Positions 1-7,557 of a stretch of 16,463 nucleotides of DNA are shown here, piece by piece. A program made the translations under genes and the position numbers. The notes under the pieces are model-generated. The model was not told the DNA's origin, did no database searches, and saw nothing but the letters and a program-made list of their open reading frames with translations. Origin of the DNA: Pseudomonadota bacterium (lineage in GTDB: Bacteria; Myxococcota; Polyangia; Polyangiales; Polyangiaceae); assembly GCA_023419055.1 (NCBI GenBank), contig JAEZYO010001025.1:1-16463 (forward strand). The letters run 5' to 3'. How positions within the stretch are numbered: the stretch's first letter is position 1; the number at the start of each line of letters is the position of its first letter.

Positions 1-611
1 TCGAAAGTCAGCACCCCCTCGCGGCACCGCAGGTACCAGACCACGAGATCGTAGAAGCTCGCTCCGCGCTCCGGGTCCAGGTGAAAGAAGACGAGCGGGA
101 CCACCTTCGTGATCACGTCCCAGTCGAACGTGACCGACACGCTCCCCTGGTGCGCCTTGATCACGTCGGCGAAGGACTTCTTCGTCGAGAGCTCGCACGG
201 AAAGTGCTGTCGCCAGAGGACCGAAGCCGGGTCGCGAAACGTGACGCGATAGCGTCGCGCGAGCACCGTGGGCGCGCTGGCCACGCGACCGTAAACGTGT
301 TCTTCGACCTGACGCTCCACGACGACGCCGCCCGTCACGATCTCGCCCTTCTCGAGAGGGACTCCCGTGTCCTCGTGAACGCCTCGAATCGAGAGCTCGA
401 CCTTCGCGAGATCGGGCTTGACGAAGTCGGCGAGCAGGCGATCGCGATACTTGCCGCCCAGCTTGGCGTCGTCCTGGAGCACGAACTCGAGCGTCCCCTC
501 GACTCCGTAGGACGTCATCGAGAGGGCCAGCGTTCGCACGTTGCCGCCGGGCACCTCGTGAACGGCGGTCCCGAACTGCAGACGCGGCGAAATCTGGAGG
601 CGCTCCCTCAT
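1..611 (-). CDS. vgrG: VgrG-like T6SS spike protein, N-terminal part (runs off the window)
   Basis: About 203 codons are visible, from ATG at 611 to the window edge with no stop, so the C-terminus is missing. VgrG proteins trimerise into the spike that caps the Hcp tube and carries effectors. The visible part fits the gp27-like N-terminal region. An early beta-rich segment is followed by a stretch like the family's 'YRVTLRP..W.L' (here YRVTFRDPASVLW), then a segment ending KSFADVIK that matches the usual '..VPDIIKEVL', then a segment like '..DFISRLLEEEGI' (here SFYDLVVWYLRCREGVLTF). It starts 4 bp after the tssE stop, so it is probably translated with it. Similarity is moderate and read by eye. 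A related Pvc8-type or phage gpD-type spike is possible, but the T6SS neighbours favour VgrG. Confidence 0.6.
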   Translation of the reverse strand, partial: MRERLQISPRLQFGTAVHEVPGGNVRTLALSMTSYGVEGTLEFVLQDDAKLGGKYRDRLLADFVKPDLAKVELSIRGVHEDTGVPLEKGEIVTGGVVVERQVEEHVYGRVASAPTVLARRYRVTFRDPASVLWRQHFPCELSTKKSFADVIKAHQGSVSVTFDWDVITKVVPLVFFHLDPERGASFYDLVVWYLRCREGVLTF

Positions 612-615
612 GACG

Positions 616-1023
616 TCACTCGGCTCGACTCGGGATGACCCGAACGTTGCGGAAGATGCTGTGAAAGAAGATCTCGAACGAGCACGACTCGTCTTTGTAA
701 CGACCGGTGAGTCGAAAGAGCGCCCAGAGCGTGCGATAGCGTCCCACGAGGCAGATCGCCGGCTCCTTCAGGCGCGGCTCGAAGGACCTCACCTTCTGCA
801 ACATCTCGCCGATCAGCGTTTCGATCAGGCGTTGATGCCCGTAGTGGCCGTCGTAGCGCCCGATCCCGAAGACCTCCACGGCCGCGGCGTAACCCTCTTT
901 GGCGTTCAGCACCGCCTCCAGGTTGCGCGCGATGCTCTCCGAAGGGGTCGACGCCTCTGCCTTCTTGCTGAGCTTTTCGTAGAATCCCATCGAGCAGGCC
1001 TCGTCGATCGGGGCGGCGTTCAT
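616..1023 (-). CDS. tssE: T6SS baseplate subunit TssE (gp25-like)
   Basis: This 135-residue protein is the usual size for TssE, the gp25-like wedge component that starts sheath polymerisation in the cytoplasmic baseplate. The family pattern is visible: a helix IARNLEAVLN at about residues 31-40, followed by a Gly/Tyr-rich stretch, and the hallmark FEPRL at 81-85. Start choice: ATG at 1023 overlaps the tssK stop as ATGA, the classic coupled arrangement. An in-frame ATG at 990 (MGFYEKLSKK) is the alternative, and the core domain is intact either way. The C-terminal extension after FEPRL contains two Cys. The gene is followed 4 bp later by the VgrG-like gene. Confidence 0.85.
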   Translation of the reverse strand: MNAAPIDEACSMGFYEKLSKKAEASTPSESIARNLEAVLNAKEGYAAAVEVFGIGRYDGHYGHQRLIETLIGEMLQKVRSFEPRLKEPAICLVGRYRTLWALFRLTGRYKDESCSFEIFFHSIFRNVRVIPSRAE

Positions 1024-2285
1024 CGGTTGGGCCGCCAACAGAGGAGAAACCTGTAACCCTCGAGTCTCGGCTCGTGAAAGAACGCGAGCGCTCGTTCGTG
1101 CACGACGTGAGCCCACTCCGGGCTCTCCTCCCCCACCATGGGCGAGACGATTCGGTAGAAGTCGACGGCAGAGCCGAACGCGTGCCGGAAGGGCGGCTTG
1201 TCGAGGAACACGGTCCGCACCCCGCGGAGGACGTGCGCCCTCACGTGACGCAACCGCTCGGGGCTCGCGACCCTCACTCCTTCGAGTGGATCGCGCTCCA
1301 CCGCTCGAAGCTTGCGCACGGCGATGAACAGCTCGTGAGCCGCCGCGGCGTCCGGAGGGATGGAGACGATCCAACGCCCGTTCTCGAGCTCGAAGGGGAC
1401 GCATGGCGACTCCGGCGGCGGCGCGCGGAGCTTGCTCGAGATCTCCGCGAAGACGAGGTCGAAGACGCGCCGCTGGTCGTGGTGATCGTAGCCGGGCGGC
1501 TGCCAGGGAGTCGCCGAGTCGTCGAGGATGCAGAGCTCGACCGCGAAAGCTCTCAACGCGTCGAAGACCACGTAGGGGTGGTGATGAACGCCGCCCGCCG
1601 TGTCATCGAGCAAAGCGAGGAGCTTGCGGCCCTCGATGCGAGCCCGCTGCACCGCCATGAGAGACTCCCCTCGGGAGAGCGCCGTCGCCGCGGCTTCGTC
1701 GAGCACCGACTCGAACTCCAGGATCTCGTTCTTGACCCGCCCGAGCTCGTCCTTGAAGTAAGGGGTCGAGTCGAGCCGGAGCAGCGGAGGCATCGGCGCC
1801 TTTTGCTGACGGAAGGCGCCGTCGTCACCGAGCAAGAACTCACCCAGACAAATGCGCCCGAGGCTCGCCGGCACGCTGCCTTCGCTCGACAACCTCACTT
1901 GGAGGTATCGGCGCGAGACGTCCTTCGCCGCCGGCTCGAGCGTGTCCAGGGATCCCGACTCCTCCTCCGCGAATACGTGGGCGTAGACGACCACCCGGTG
2001 ACGCGCGGGAAGCTTCAAGTCGAGCGGCGCTGCGAGCTTGGCGTTGCCCGGAACGTCGACGACCAGGCCGTCGGGCAAGATCGCAGTCAGGGCCTGCACC
2101 CACAGGATCCCGTGCTCCGGCACGGGACCGCTCCACTCGAGCCGGAGGACTCCGCTGGCTGGTAGTCCCGCCGTGCTCGAGCGGATCGCCGCGTCGCTCG
2201 TGAGCGCGTTCTCGAGCGCCTTGAAGTGCTGGGGCAGGAGGACCTGCCCGATTCTCCATTGCGGCCGTGCCAGCAGCGACGTCAT
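1020..2285 (-). CDS. tssK: T6SS baseplate subunit TssK
   Basis: The product has 421 residues, within the usual 430-450 range of TssK. TssK is the trimeric connector that links the baseplate wedges to the TssL/TssM membrane complex and resembles siphophage receptor-binding proteins. The signature is at the N-terminus: residues 10-21 read WRIGQVLLPQHF, matching the family 'W..GM.L.PQHFQ'. The rest is a beta-rich shoulder and a mixed C-terminus, as expected. I chose ATG at 2285 over a start 27 bases further upstream because GGGAG sits 6 bases before it and because the family begins close to this motif. The stop overlaps the tssE start. It lies 34 bp after the Hcp-position gene, in the same operon. 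Confidence 0.88.
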   Translation of the reverse strand: MTSLLARPQWRIGQVLLPQHFKALENALTSDAAIRSSTAGLPASGVLRLEWSGPVPEHGILWVQALTAILPDGLVVDVPGNAKLAAPLDLKLPARHRVVVYAHVFAEEESGSLDTLEPAAKDVSRRYLQVRLSSEGSVPASLGRICLGEFLLGDDGAFRQQKAPMPPLLRLDSTPYFKDELGRVKNEILEFESVLDEAAATALSRGESLMAVQRARIEGRKLLALLDDTAGGVHHHPYVVFDALRAFAVELCILDDSATPWQPPGYDHHDQRRVFDLVFAEISSKLRAPPPESPCVPFELENGRWIVSIPPDAAAAHELFIAVRKLRAVERDPLEGVRVASPERLRHVRAHVLRGVRTVFLDKPPFRHAFGSAVDFYRIVSPMVGEESPEWAHVVHERALAFFHEPRLEGYRFLLCWRPNR

Positions 2286-2319
2286 GCGTGACTCCCGCCA
2301 ACGTGCTGGCAACGACGCA

Positions 2320-2892
2320 TCAGGCGCCGACCTTCAAGCCCCAGCTCTTCGCGAACTTCTGCGTTTCGCCGACCGCCAACTGAAGCGCCTGCGCTTCGGG
2401 CTTGGGCTTGATTCCCATGTTGAAGGCGTAGTTCTCGGGGGACTGCACCTCGGTCGCGAGCGCGTCCGATACGCTGATGTTGAGATCGTCCCCGCGCTTC
2501 TCCACGAGGCCGTTCATGTCCGTGTCGCCGCAGTGGAAGCACTTGAAGTACTTCTTGGCGAGCGGATCGAACTCGTACACCGAGAACTGGAACGTCACGC
2601 TGATGTCCGCCAGATCGAGGTACGCGAGCTGCGCGACCTCCTGGCGATTGGCGGTCGAGATCTGGCCCGAGAGGTAGACCGGGTCGGTCACGCCCGTTTC
2701 CCAGAGCACGTCACTCAGCACCGCGACTGCCTTCAAGTCGACCGTGGGATTGGTCGGGTCCTTGCAGGCCTGATCCGCGGTGAGCGTCTTGGTGCCGACG
2801 GTCAACTTCGTGATGAAGCCCACCGTGGACTGCTTGTCCTTCTTGAAGTTGTAGCCTTGGTATACGTCAACTACCTTGCGATATTCGGGCAT
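2320..2892 (-). CDS. Hcp-position tube protein candidate (divergent)
   Basis: This 190-residue protein sits between tssC and tssK, where Hcp (TssD), the hexameric inner-tube protein, is usually encoded. Predicted strands alternate through the protein (for example LADISVTFQFSVYEF), which suits a tube-type beta-barrel, and there is no signal peptide or membrane segment. I do not see the ordinary Hcp sequence signatures, and it is longer than the usual 160-170 residues, so the assignment rests on position and fold impression. A CFHC pair in its middle is unusual. AAGGA precedes the ATG at 2892 by 6 bases. Alternatives are a lineage-specific tube adaptor or an unrelated T6SS accessory protein. 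Confidence 0.5.
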   Translation of the reverse strand: MPEYRKVVDVYQGYNFKKDKQSTVGFITKLTVGTKTLTADQACKDPTNPTVDLKAVAVLSDVLWETGVTDPVYLSGQISTANRQEVAQLAYLDLADISVTFQFSVYEFDPLAKKYFKCFHCGDTDMNGLVEKRGDDLNISVSDALATEVQSPENYAFNMGIKPKPEAQALQLAVGETQKFAKSWGLKVGA

Positions 2893-2939
2893 GGTTCGTC
2901 CTTCTGCGTGTCCAGCGCTTCAACGTTCGCTCGCGTCGC

Positions 2940-4505
2940 TCACGGCCCGCCGAGGGCGGCTTCGAGGCGCAGCTCCACATCCATCCCTTCGAACTGCAGG
3001 TGCGGCAGCACGGAGATGATCGCCTTGTACCAGCCGAGCGGCCCCGGCTTCGGCTCGACTTCGACCGAGACGACCTTGAACGGATAGTAGAGGAGCGTGA
3101 GGTCGTCGGGGTTGGTGATGCTGGTCACGTAGCCGCCGAGCCACTCCGACAGCACCCTCTGAACGTACTCTCCGTCCGCTGTCGAGCCGATGTACTCCCG
3201 CATCATCCGCTTCACGAAATGCGCGATGCGCGTGATCGAGAAGGTGTAGGCGAGGTTCGTGACCAGGTGAGAGTTCTGGGTGTTCAGCTCTTCGACGAAG
3301 AAGTGTGACTTCTTGATCGACTGAGCGCTGAAGAAGGTCGCCACCGCCTCGTTCTTCTTGTGAACCAGAGGGATGAAGCCGTTCTGAGCGAACTGCAGCT
3401 CGCGATAGTCGGCCATCGCCATCTCGAGCGGCGGCTGAATCTCTTCGTAGCCGTTCTTGACGTAGCTGTGCACGGCGAGCCCCTCGACGAGACCGCCCGC
3501 CTTCGGACCGCGGATGTGCTGAGCCCACCCCGAGTCCTGGTAGGAGCGCACCATGTTCTTCGCGAACAGGACGGCCGAGTTACCCCAGAGGAAGTTGCTG
3601 TCCGGCCCGGTCTGCCCCGAGTGCACGGTCTCGGCGTAGCCGATGGAGTTGAGCCTCTCGAACCTGCCCCCGTCGCCCCACGGCGTCCGCATGAGGTACC
3701 GCGGCAGCGTGAGCCCGATGTACGCGGCGTAGTCGGTGTCGCGGAGCTCTTGCCACTTCCCGAACCAGGGGTGTCGGAACAAGGCGTCGAGATCACCGAT
3801 GTTCGCGACCTCCTCCATCGTCTTGCACGGATAGAAGAAGGTCGGACTCGCCGCCGAGATGAAGGGACAATGGCTCGCGTTCGCCACCTTCCCCATGGCG
3901 CGCAGCCACGCGACGTCCTCCGGCCCCGAGTCGAACTCATAGAGCCCGATCATCGCGGCGAACGGCTTCCCGCCGTAGCGGTCGTACTCGTTGATGTACA
4001 CCTTCTGGAACAGTTCCCCTGCGAAGATGTCACCCTCGTTGTCGACGATGTCCGCGCGGAGCTCCTCCTTGCTCACGTCCAGGAAGTCGATGATGACGTC
4101 GTCCTGGGTGACGACGGTCGACAAGTCGTGAAGGCTCCGCCAAGACGCCTCGAGCGCCTGAAAGTCGGGGTCGTGATAGACGGCGTCGAGCGACTCACGG
4201 ATCTTCAGATCGATCTCCGTGATCAGCGCCGCCGTCTCCTCGAGCACCGCGCTGTAGCTCGTCAGGCGCTGGATGTCCTGGTTCACGAGCAGCGCCGAAA
4301 GGGTGTTCATGAAGCGCACCGCTTCATTGATCTGCATGTTCCGGTCGTCGAAGCGGAGCGGCGAGCTCACGTCGGTCGCGGCCCCGCTTCCCGCGAGGCT
4401 GATCAGCGCCTTGGGGGCCCCGTTGTCGAGCAAATCTCCCGGCGTCTGACCGATGACTCGGAGCAGCTGCTCCTGCATATCTTTGGCTTCTTGCGTTAGC
4501 TCCAT
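2940..4505 (-). CDS. tssC: T6SS contractile sheath large subunit TssC
   Basis: The 521-residue product is a clear TssC (VipB/EvpB), which assembles with TssB into the cytoplasmic contractile sheath that drives the Hcp tube outward. Recognisable blocks are the N-terminal helix region with HDPDFQALEASWRSLHDL (about residues 111-128, the family's 'HPDFQ.LEA.WRGL.YL'), the central block FAAMIGLYEFDSGPEDVAWL, and the RYLMRTPWGD-like segment. The C-terminal domain contains the strand-exchange region. Length is typical (about 490-520). GGGAGGAG lies 5 bases before ATG 4505, one of the strongest ribosome sites of the operon, in keeping with a protein needed in many copies. It starts 34 bp after tssB. 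Confidence 0.95.
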   Translation of the reverse strand: MELTQEAKDMQEQLLRVIGQTPGDLLDNGAPKALISLAGSGAATDVSSPLRFDDRNMQINEAVRFMNTLSALLVNQDIQRLTSYSAVLEETAALITEIDLKIRESLDAVYHDPDFQALEASWRSLHDLSTVVTQDDVIIDFLDVSKEELRADIVDNEGDIFAGELFQKVYINEYDRYGGKPFAAMIGLYEFDSGPEDVAWLRAMGKVANASHCPFISAASPTFFYPCKTMEEVANIGDLDALFRHPWFGKWQELRDTDYAAYIGLTLPRYLMRTPWGDGGRFERLNSIGYAETVHSGQTGPDSNFLWGNSAVLFAKNMVRSYQDSGWAQHIRGPKAGGLVEGLAVHSYVKNGYEEIQPPLEMAMADYRELQFAQNGFIPLVHKKNEAVATFFSAQSIKKSHFFVEELNTQNSHLVTNLAYTFSITRIAHFVKRMMREYIGSTADGEYVQRVLSEWLGGYVTSITNPDDLTLLYYPFKVVSVEVEPKPGPLGWYKAIISVLPHLQFEGMDVELRLEAALGGP

Positions 4506-4539
4506 GACGACTCCTCCCTTTCGGTTCGTGGTTCCTCTT

Positions 4540-5550
4540 TCACGCTGCCGCCGTGTCGCCGTTCGGCGGCTTCGGCGCGGGCCGTTCGATCTTGAGCAGC
4601 GGATAGGCCTGCTCGGCCCACGCCTTCAGGTTCGTGACGGGCGTGAGCTTCTTCTCCACGTCGGCCGGGCTCGCGCCGTACGCGGGCAAGAGCGTCTTCA
4701 AGAGCTTCCGCAGCTCGGGACGGTTGCGGAGCCCTGACTGCAAATCCACGAGCAGCTGCTTGATGACTTGCAAGCGGTGCAGCTCCGGGATGACAGAGGC
4801 CACCGCGTCCGGCGAGAACGCTTCGATCGACGGGAACGACACCGTGCGCTCCGCGGCCACCTCGAGGGGCTCCAGAGCGAGCACGAACTGCTTGGCCTTC
4901 GGCGCCTGACCCGGAATCGGCTCTACGTCTTCGCTGGGCGCGAGCGTCAGCCCCGACTTGACCGGGATGCGGGTCTCGATGAACGCGGTCACGACGCCCG
5001 CCGGCTTGCCCGTCGCCTGGTCCGCGTATTGACACGCGAGCGCACCCGAGACGGCGATCTCGGCGCCGTCTGCGGTGACGACCCCGTCCTTGATGGTCGC
5101 GGACAGCGTGCCGCCGACGCGGAGCGCGCCTTCCAGATCGCAGAGGCCGTTCTCGGCCAGGGTGCTCGCGAACTTCGCCGTTCCGGAGAGCTGAAACCTC
5201 CCGGACTCGTTGCGCGCGATGGCGCCGAGCGGCACGCCGCAGCTGACCGCGGTAAACGTCACCTTACCGGGGATGGTCGATTGCAGCGACTTGAGGCTCG
5301 CGGGGATCCTCCAGATCGGCATCGTCTCCTTGAGGTGATGGTTGACGGTGGTGCCGCGCTTGATCGACTTCACCTCGCGTTCGGCCACGGCGGGAAGCAA
5401 GTGGTCGGCGCGCATGGCCTTCCCGGAGAACTCACCGAGCACCAACAAGCGATACGGCAGACTCTCCTGCTGTATCGTCCCGTTGATCTCGGTGCGATAC
5501 GAGATGGTCAACCTGGACTTGAAAATGGTTTCCTGAATCGGCTTCGCCAA
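4540..5550 (-). CDS. tssB: T6SS contractile sheath small subunit TssB, with a large central insertion
   Basis: TssB (VipA) pairs with TssC in the sheath. The N-terminal part, residues 11-43 (KSRLTISYRTEINGTIQ, then LPYRLLVLGEFSG), matches the family's 'R..I.YDVE.GGA....LPFVVGVLGDLSG'. The C-terminal part from about residue 237 (VSFPSIEAFSPDAV, IPELHRLQ, LRNRPELRKLL) matches 'l.F.sm.DF.PeaVv.qVP.L..L' and the 'LEKLL' helix. Between them, roughly residues 85-235, is an extra Gly/Ala-rich, strand-rich segment, so the protein is 336 residues against about 165-180 normally. Start: TTG at 5550 is required, because an in-frame TAG lies just upstream at 5557-5559 and the next ATG falls inside the domain. 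A Pro-rich tail ends the protein. Confidence 0.85.
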   Translation of the reverse strand: MAKPIQETIFKSRLTISYRTEINGTIQQESLPYRLLVLGEFSGKAMRADHLLPAVAEREVKSIKRGTTVNHHLKETMPIWRIPASLKSLQSTIPGKVTFTAVSCGVPLGAIARNESGRFQLSGTAKFASTLAENGLCDLEGALRVGGTLSATIKDGVVTADGAEIAVSGALACQYADQATGKPAGVVTAFIETRIPVKSGLTLAPSEDVEPIPGQAPKAKQFVLALEPLEVAAERTVSFPSIEAFSPDAVASVIPELHRLQVIKQLLVDLQSGLRNRPELRKLLKTLLPAYGASPADVEKKLTPVTNLKAWAEQAYPLLKIERPAPKPPNGDTAAA

Positions 5551-5655
5551 GATGGCCTACCTTTCCCCGCGCGAGCTGACAGTGGAGCTCGAGAAGTTCT
5601 TGAGACACCCACATTCCCACAACGACCAAACGTCATACCAATATTTGGATTCGTT
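5551..5655 (-). promoter_or_regulatory. tssG-tssB gap with a sigma-54-like site
   Basis: This 105-bp gap is the widest within the structural block of the operon. On the minus strand at 5641-5624 it contains TTGGTATGACGTTTGGTC, which resembles the sigma-54 pattern TGGCACG-N4-TTGCW. The GG of the first element is kept, but the second element has GG where GC is expected. It would lie 74-91 bases upstream of the tssB TTG. The local sequence is also A/T-richer than its surroundings. This is a weak match, and read-through from tssG is the simpler view. Confidence 0.25.
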
Positions 5656-6555
5656 TCACTCATCGACCCTGACAGGCACTCTTCCCTCGTGAAGCACGAC
5701 GACGTGCGGAGAGGACGCGAGCTTGAGCGCGTCGAATCCGAACGTGCTGCCGTGAATCAGCGACAGCCGCATGTTGCCTTCGAAGTCGAAGAGGAAGATC
5801 CGCAGATCCAGCGCCGACTCGGCGAGGGCGGGGAACACACTCTCTTCGAGTCGGCGGCGCGCTTCGTGCGGCCAAGGTTCGCCACGCCACGTGGTCGACT
5901 CGCCGGTCGCCAAGAAGACGTCGTACCCGGGAGTCAAGAGGTCGGCTTCGCCTCCCATCGCCGTGTGACCCAGCCGCGCGTGCCCGAGGCGCAGCTCGTC
6001 GATGGACAACGCCCGCCGAACACCGCCGCGCGAGAGCGAGACACCGAGCTCCGGAAAGATCCTCGCGAACAGCCAGCGCAGCGTGCCCGCGGACGCCGGG
6101 CGCGCCAGCTGGAACAAGTTGCGCCTCAGCGCGAAGGCCTCTCCGAGCAGGCGCGGGCTCTTCACGCCGACGGCGCCATCGGCGCGATCGCGAAGCAGCT
6201 GATCGTCGAGGACGGAGAGGATCGCTTCGAGCCCTCTAACGGGGCTCGGCCCCGAGAGCCACTCGTAGAAGTAGGACGGGAGCGGCGTCGTACTGCTGAA
6301 CAGCCCGAGGTTCAGAGTGACGCTCACGGAGTCGGAGCGAAACTCGACGCCTTGGACCGCCGTGGGCCCGGGGCTCATCGACGGGTGACTCCGAAACCGC
6401 AGCGGGAGCTCGGGGAACTTCGCTCGCAAGAGCGTCACGAGCGCTCCGACCTCGAAGTCCTTGGCTCGCCGGGTGATCTTCTGTTCGAGCGACTCCCGCT
6501 CCGAGCCCGAGGCTCCGGAACCGCGATCGAGACCTGACGGAGCGACGTCTCCCAT
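5656..6555 (-). CDS. tssG: T6SS baseplate subunit TssG
   Basis: The 299-residue product fits TssG (ImpH/VasB), which with TssF forms the wedge trifurcation of the baseplate. Support comes from the N-terminal helix with FEVGALVTLLRAKFPE (the family's 'F.ALVRLLERL.P'), the block EFRSDSVSVTLNLGLFSSTTPLPSYF at about 71-96 (the family's 'V.V.F.GLtG..GPLP..Y'), and the beta-rich C-terminal half. The first 25 residues are Gly/Ser-rich and probably disordered. It begins 9 bp after the TssA-like stop with only a weak ribosome site, suggesting coupled translation. Its usual partner TssF is not next to it, which is odd. The protein is slightly shorter than typical (about 320-340). Confidence 0.75.
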   Translation of the reverse strand: MGDVAPSGLDRGSGASGSERESLEQKITRRAKDFEVGALVTLLRAKFPELPLRFRSHPSMSPGPTAVQGVEFRSDSVSVTLNLGLFSSTTPLPSYFYEWLSGPSPVRGLEAILSVLDDQLLRDRADGAVGVKSPRLLGEAFALRRNLFQLARPASAGTLRWLFARIFPELGVSLSRGGVRRALSIDELRLGHARLGHTAMGGEADLLTPGYDVFLATGESTTWRGEPWPHEARRRLEESVFPALAESALDLRIFLFDFEGNMRLSLIHGSTFGFDALKLASSPHVVVLHEGRVPVRVDE

Positions 6556-6564
6556 GACGAGCCG

Positions 6565-7557
6565 CTACGCGTCGATGAACGCGTCGAGGTCCACGCGGTA
6601 GAGCTGCTCCAGGGCTTGCCAGCCCGGCGTCCCGCGCTGCTCCCAGTAGGGTGACAGCGCGTCGACGTTGTTGCTCAGGAGGCGAAAGTGCGGCGCGAGC
6701 AGGTTCGGGAGATAGACCATCGGATCGAACGCCGCGATCACGCTCCGGATGTCCTGCGCCACGATCGCCGCCTTCGCCACGCTTCCGCTCGACACCAGGA
6801 ACTCGAAAGCTTCGAGCTTGCGCATGAACTGCTGCAGCGCCGGAGATACGCTGAGCGTCGTACCGTCGTCCTCGTAGTCGCTGGCGCGTCGAGCGAACGA
6901 CATTTCCGTTGGAGTCGAGGCCGGAGCTCGTTCCGACTCGGGCGGTGGGGTCGTGACCTGCGGCGGCTGCGGGGTCCGCTCTCTGACGACGGTGAGACGA
7001 GGGGCGACCGGGTCCTGCTTGGCGTTGCGCTCGCAGTACGCTTCGAGCCGCTCGATCACCGCGCCGAGCTCCGCGTCACAAAGCGGCGCCTCGATGATCG
7101 CGTGAATCGCCTGGCGCAAGCTTTCGCTGGCGCGGAGAACCCCTGATTTGGAGTCGGGCGCCAGGCGCTGAGCCCAGGCTTGCCGCGCCGCCTCTGGCCG
7201 GTGCTCGTCGAAGTCGAGATGGGCCTTCATGGTGCGAAAGCAGAACCTGAGCGCAGTGTCGATCGGACGCAGGGACGACGGGGGCCGCGCTGGCTCACCG
7301 GACGCCGAGACCGCGCTCGCGATGGAGTCGAACAAGTCCGGCACCGCGGCGGGGCCGCGCCCGGCAAAGACACCCAACGCGTGGACGACGAAGGCGCGGA
7401 CGTCCTTGCAGCCCGCGTCGAGGAGCTCGCCCGCGCGCGCCGCCGCCACGTCGTACTTCGCCGACTGCGCGAGGTGCATGATCTCGTCCAGCGCCGGAGC
7501 AGCGGCGTCCTGTTCTGGGCGCGGGAGAGCGCGAGCGAGAAGCCTGTCATCGAGCAT
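6565..7557 (-). CDS. TssA/IglI-like T6SS protein
   Basis: The 330-residue protein has an alpha-helical N-terminal part (about 1-185), a Pro/Thr/Ser-rich linker (about 190-220), and a helical C-terminal domain (about 238-330). The C-terminal domain carries the pattern FMRKLEAFEFLV, then AAFDPMVYLPNLLAPHFRLL, then WQALEQLYRVDLDAFI. That 'FDP..YLP.L' plus 'W..L...Y.VDL..F' combination is what I associate with the VasJ/IglI-type C-terminal region of TssA-family proteins. TssA proteins prime and cap sheath polymerisation. The classical ImpA N-terminal signature is not obvious, so the exact TssA class is uncertain. The ATG at 7557 lies inside the end of the upstream gene (11-bp overlap), so translation is probably coupled. 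Confidence 0.6.
   Translation of the reverse strand: MLDDRLLARALPRPEQDAAAPALDEIMHLAQSAKYDVAAARAGELLDAGCKDVRAFVVHALGVFAGRGPAAVPDLFDSIASAVSASGEPARPPSSLRPIDTALRFCFRTMKAHLDFDEHRPEAARQAWAQRLAPDSKSGVLRASESLRQAIHAIIEAPLCDAELGAVIERLEAYCERNAKQDPVAPRLTVVRERTPQPPQVTTPPPESERAPASTPTEMSFARRASDYEDDGTTLSVSPALQQFMRKLEAFEFLVSSGSVAKAAIVAQDIRSVIAAFDPMVYLPNLLAPHFRLLSNNVDALSPYWEQRGTPGWQALEQLYRVDLDAFIDA

Noticed and set aside
4768..6537. Plus-strand open frame of 589 codons antisense to tssB and tssG
   Set aside because: It is very Arg/Glu-rich with no recognisable domain, crosses several well-supported genes on the other strand and is a typical shadow frame of high-GC coding DNA.
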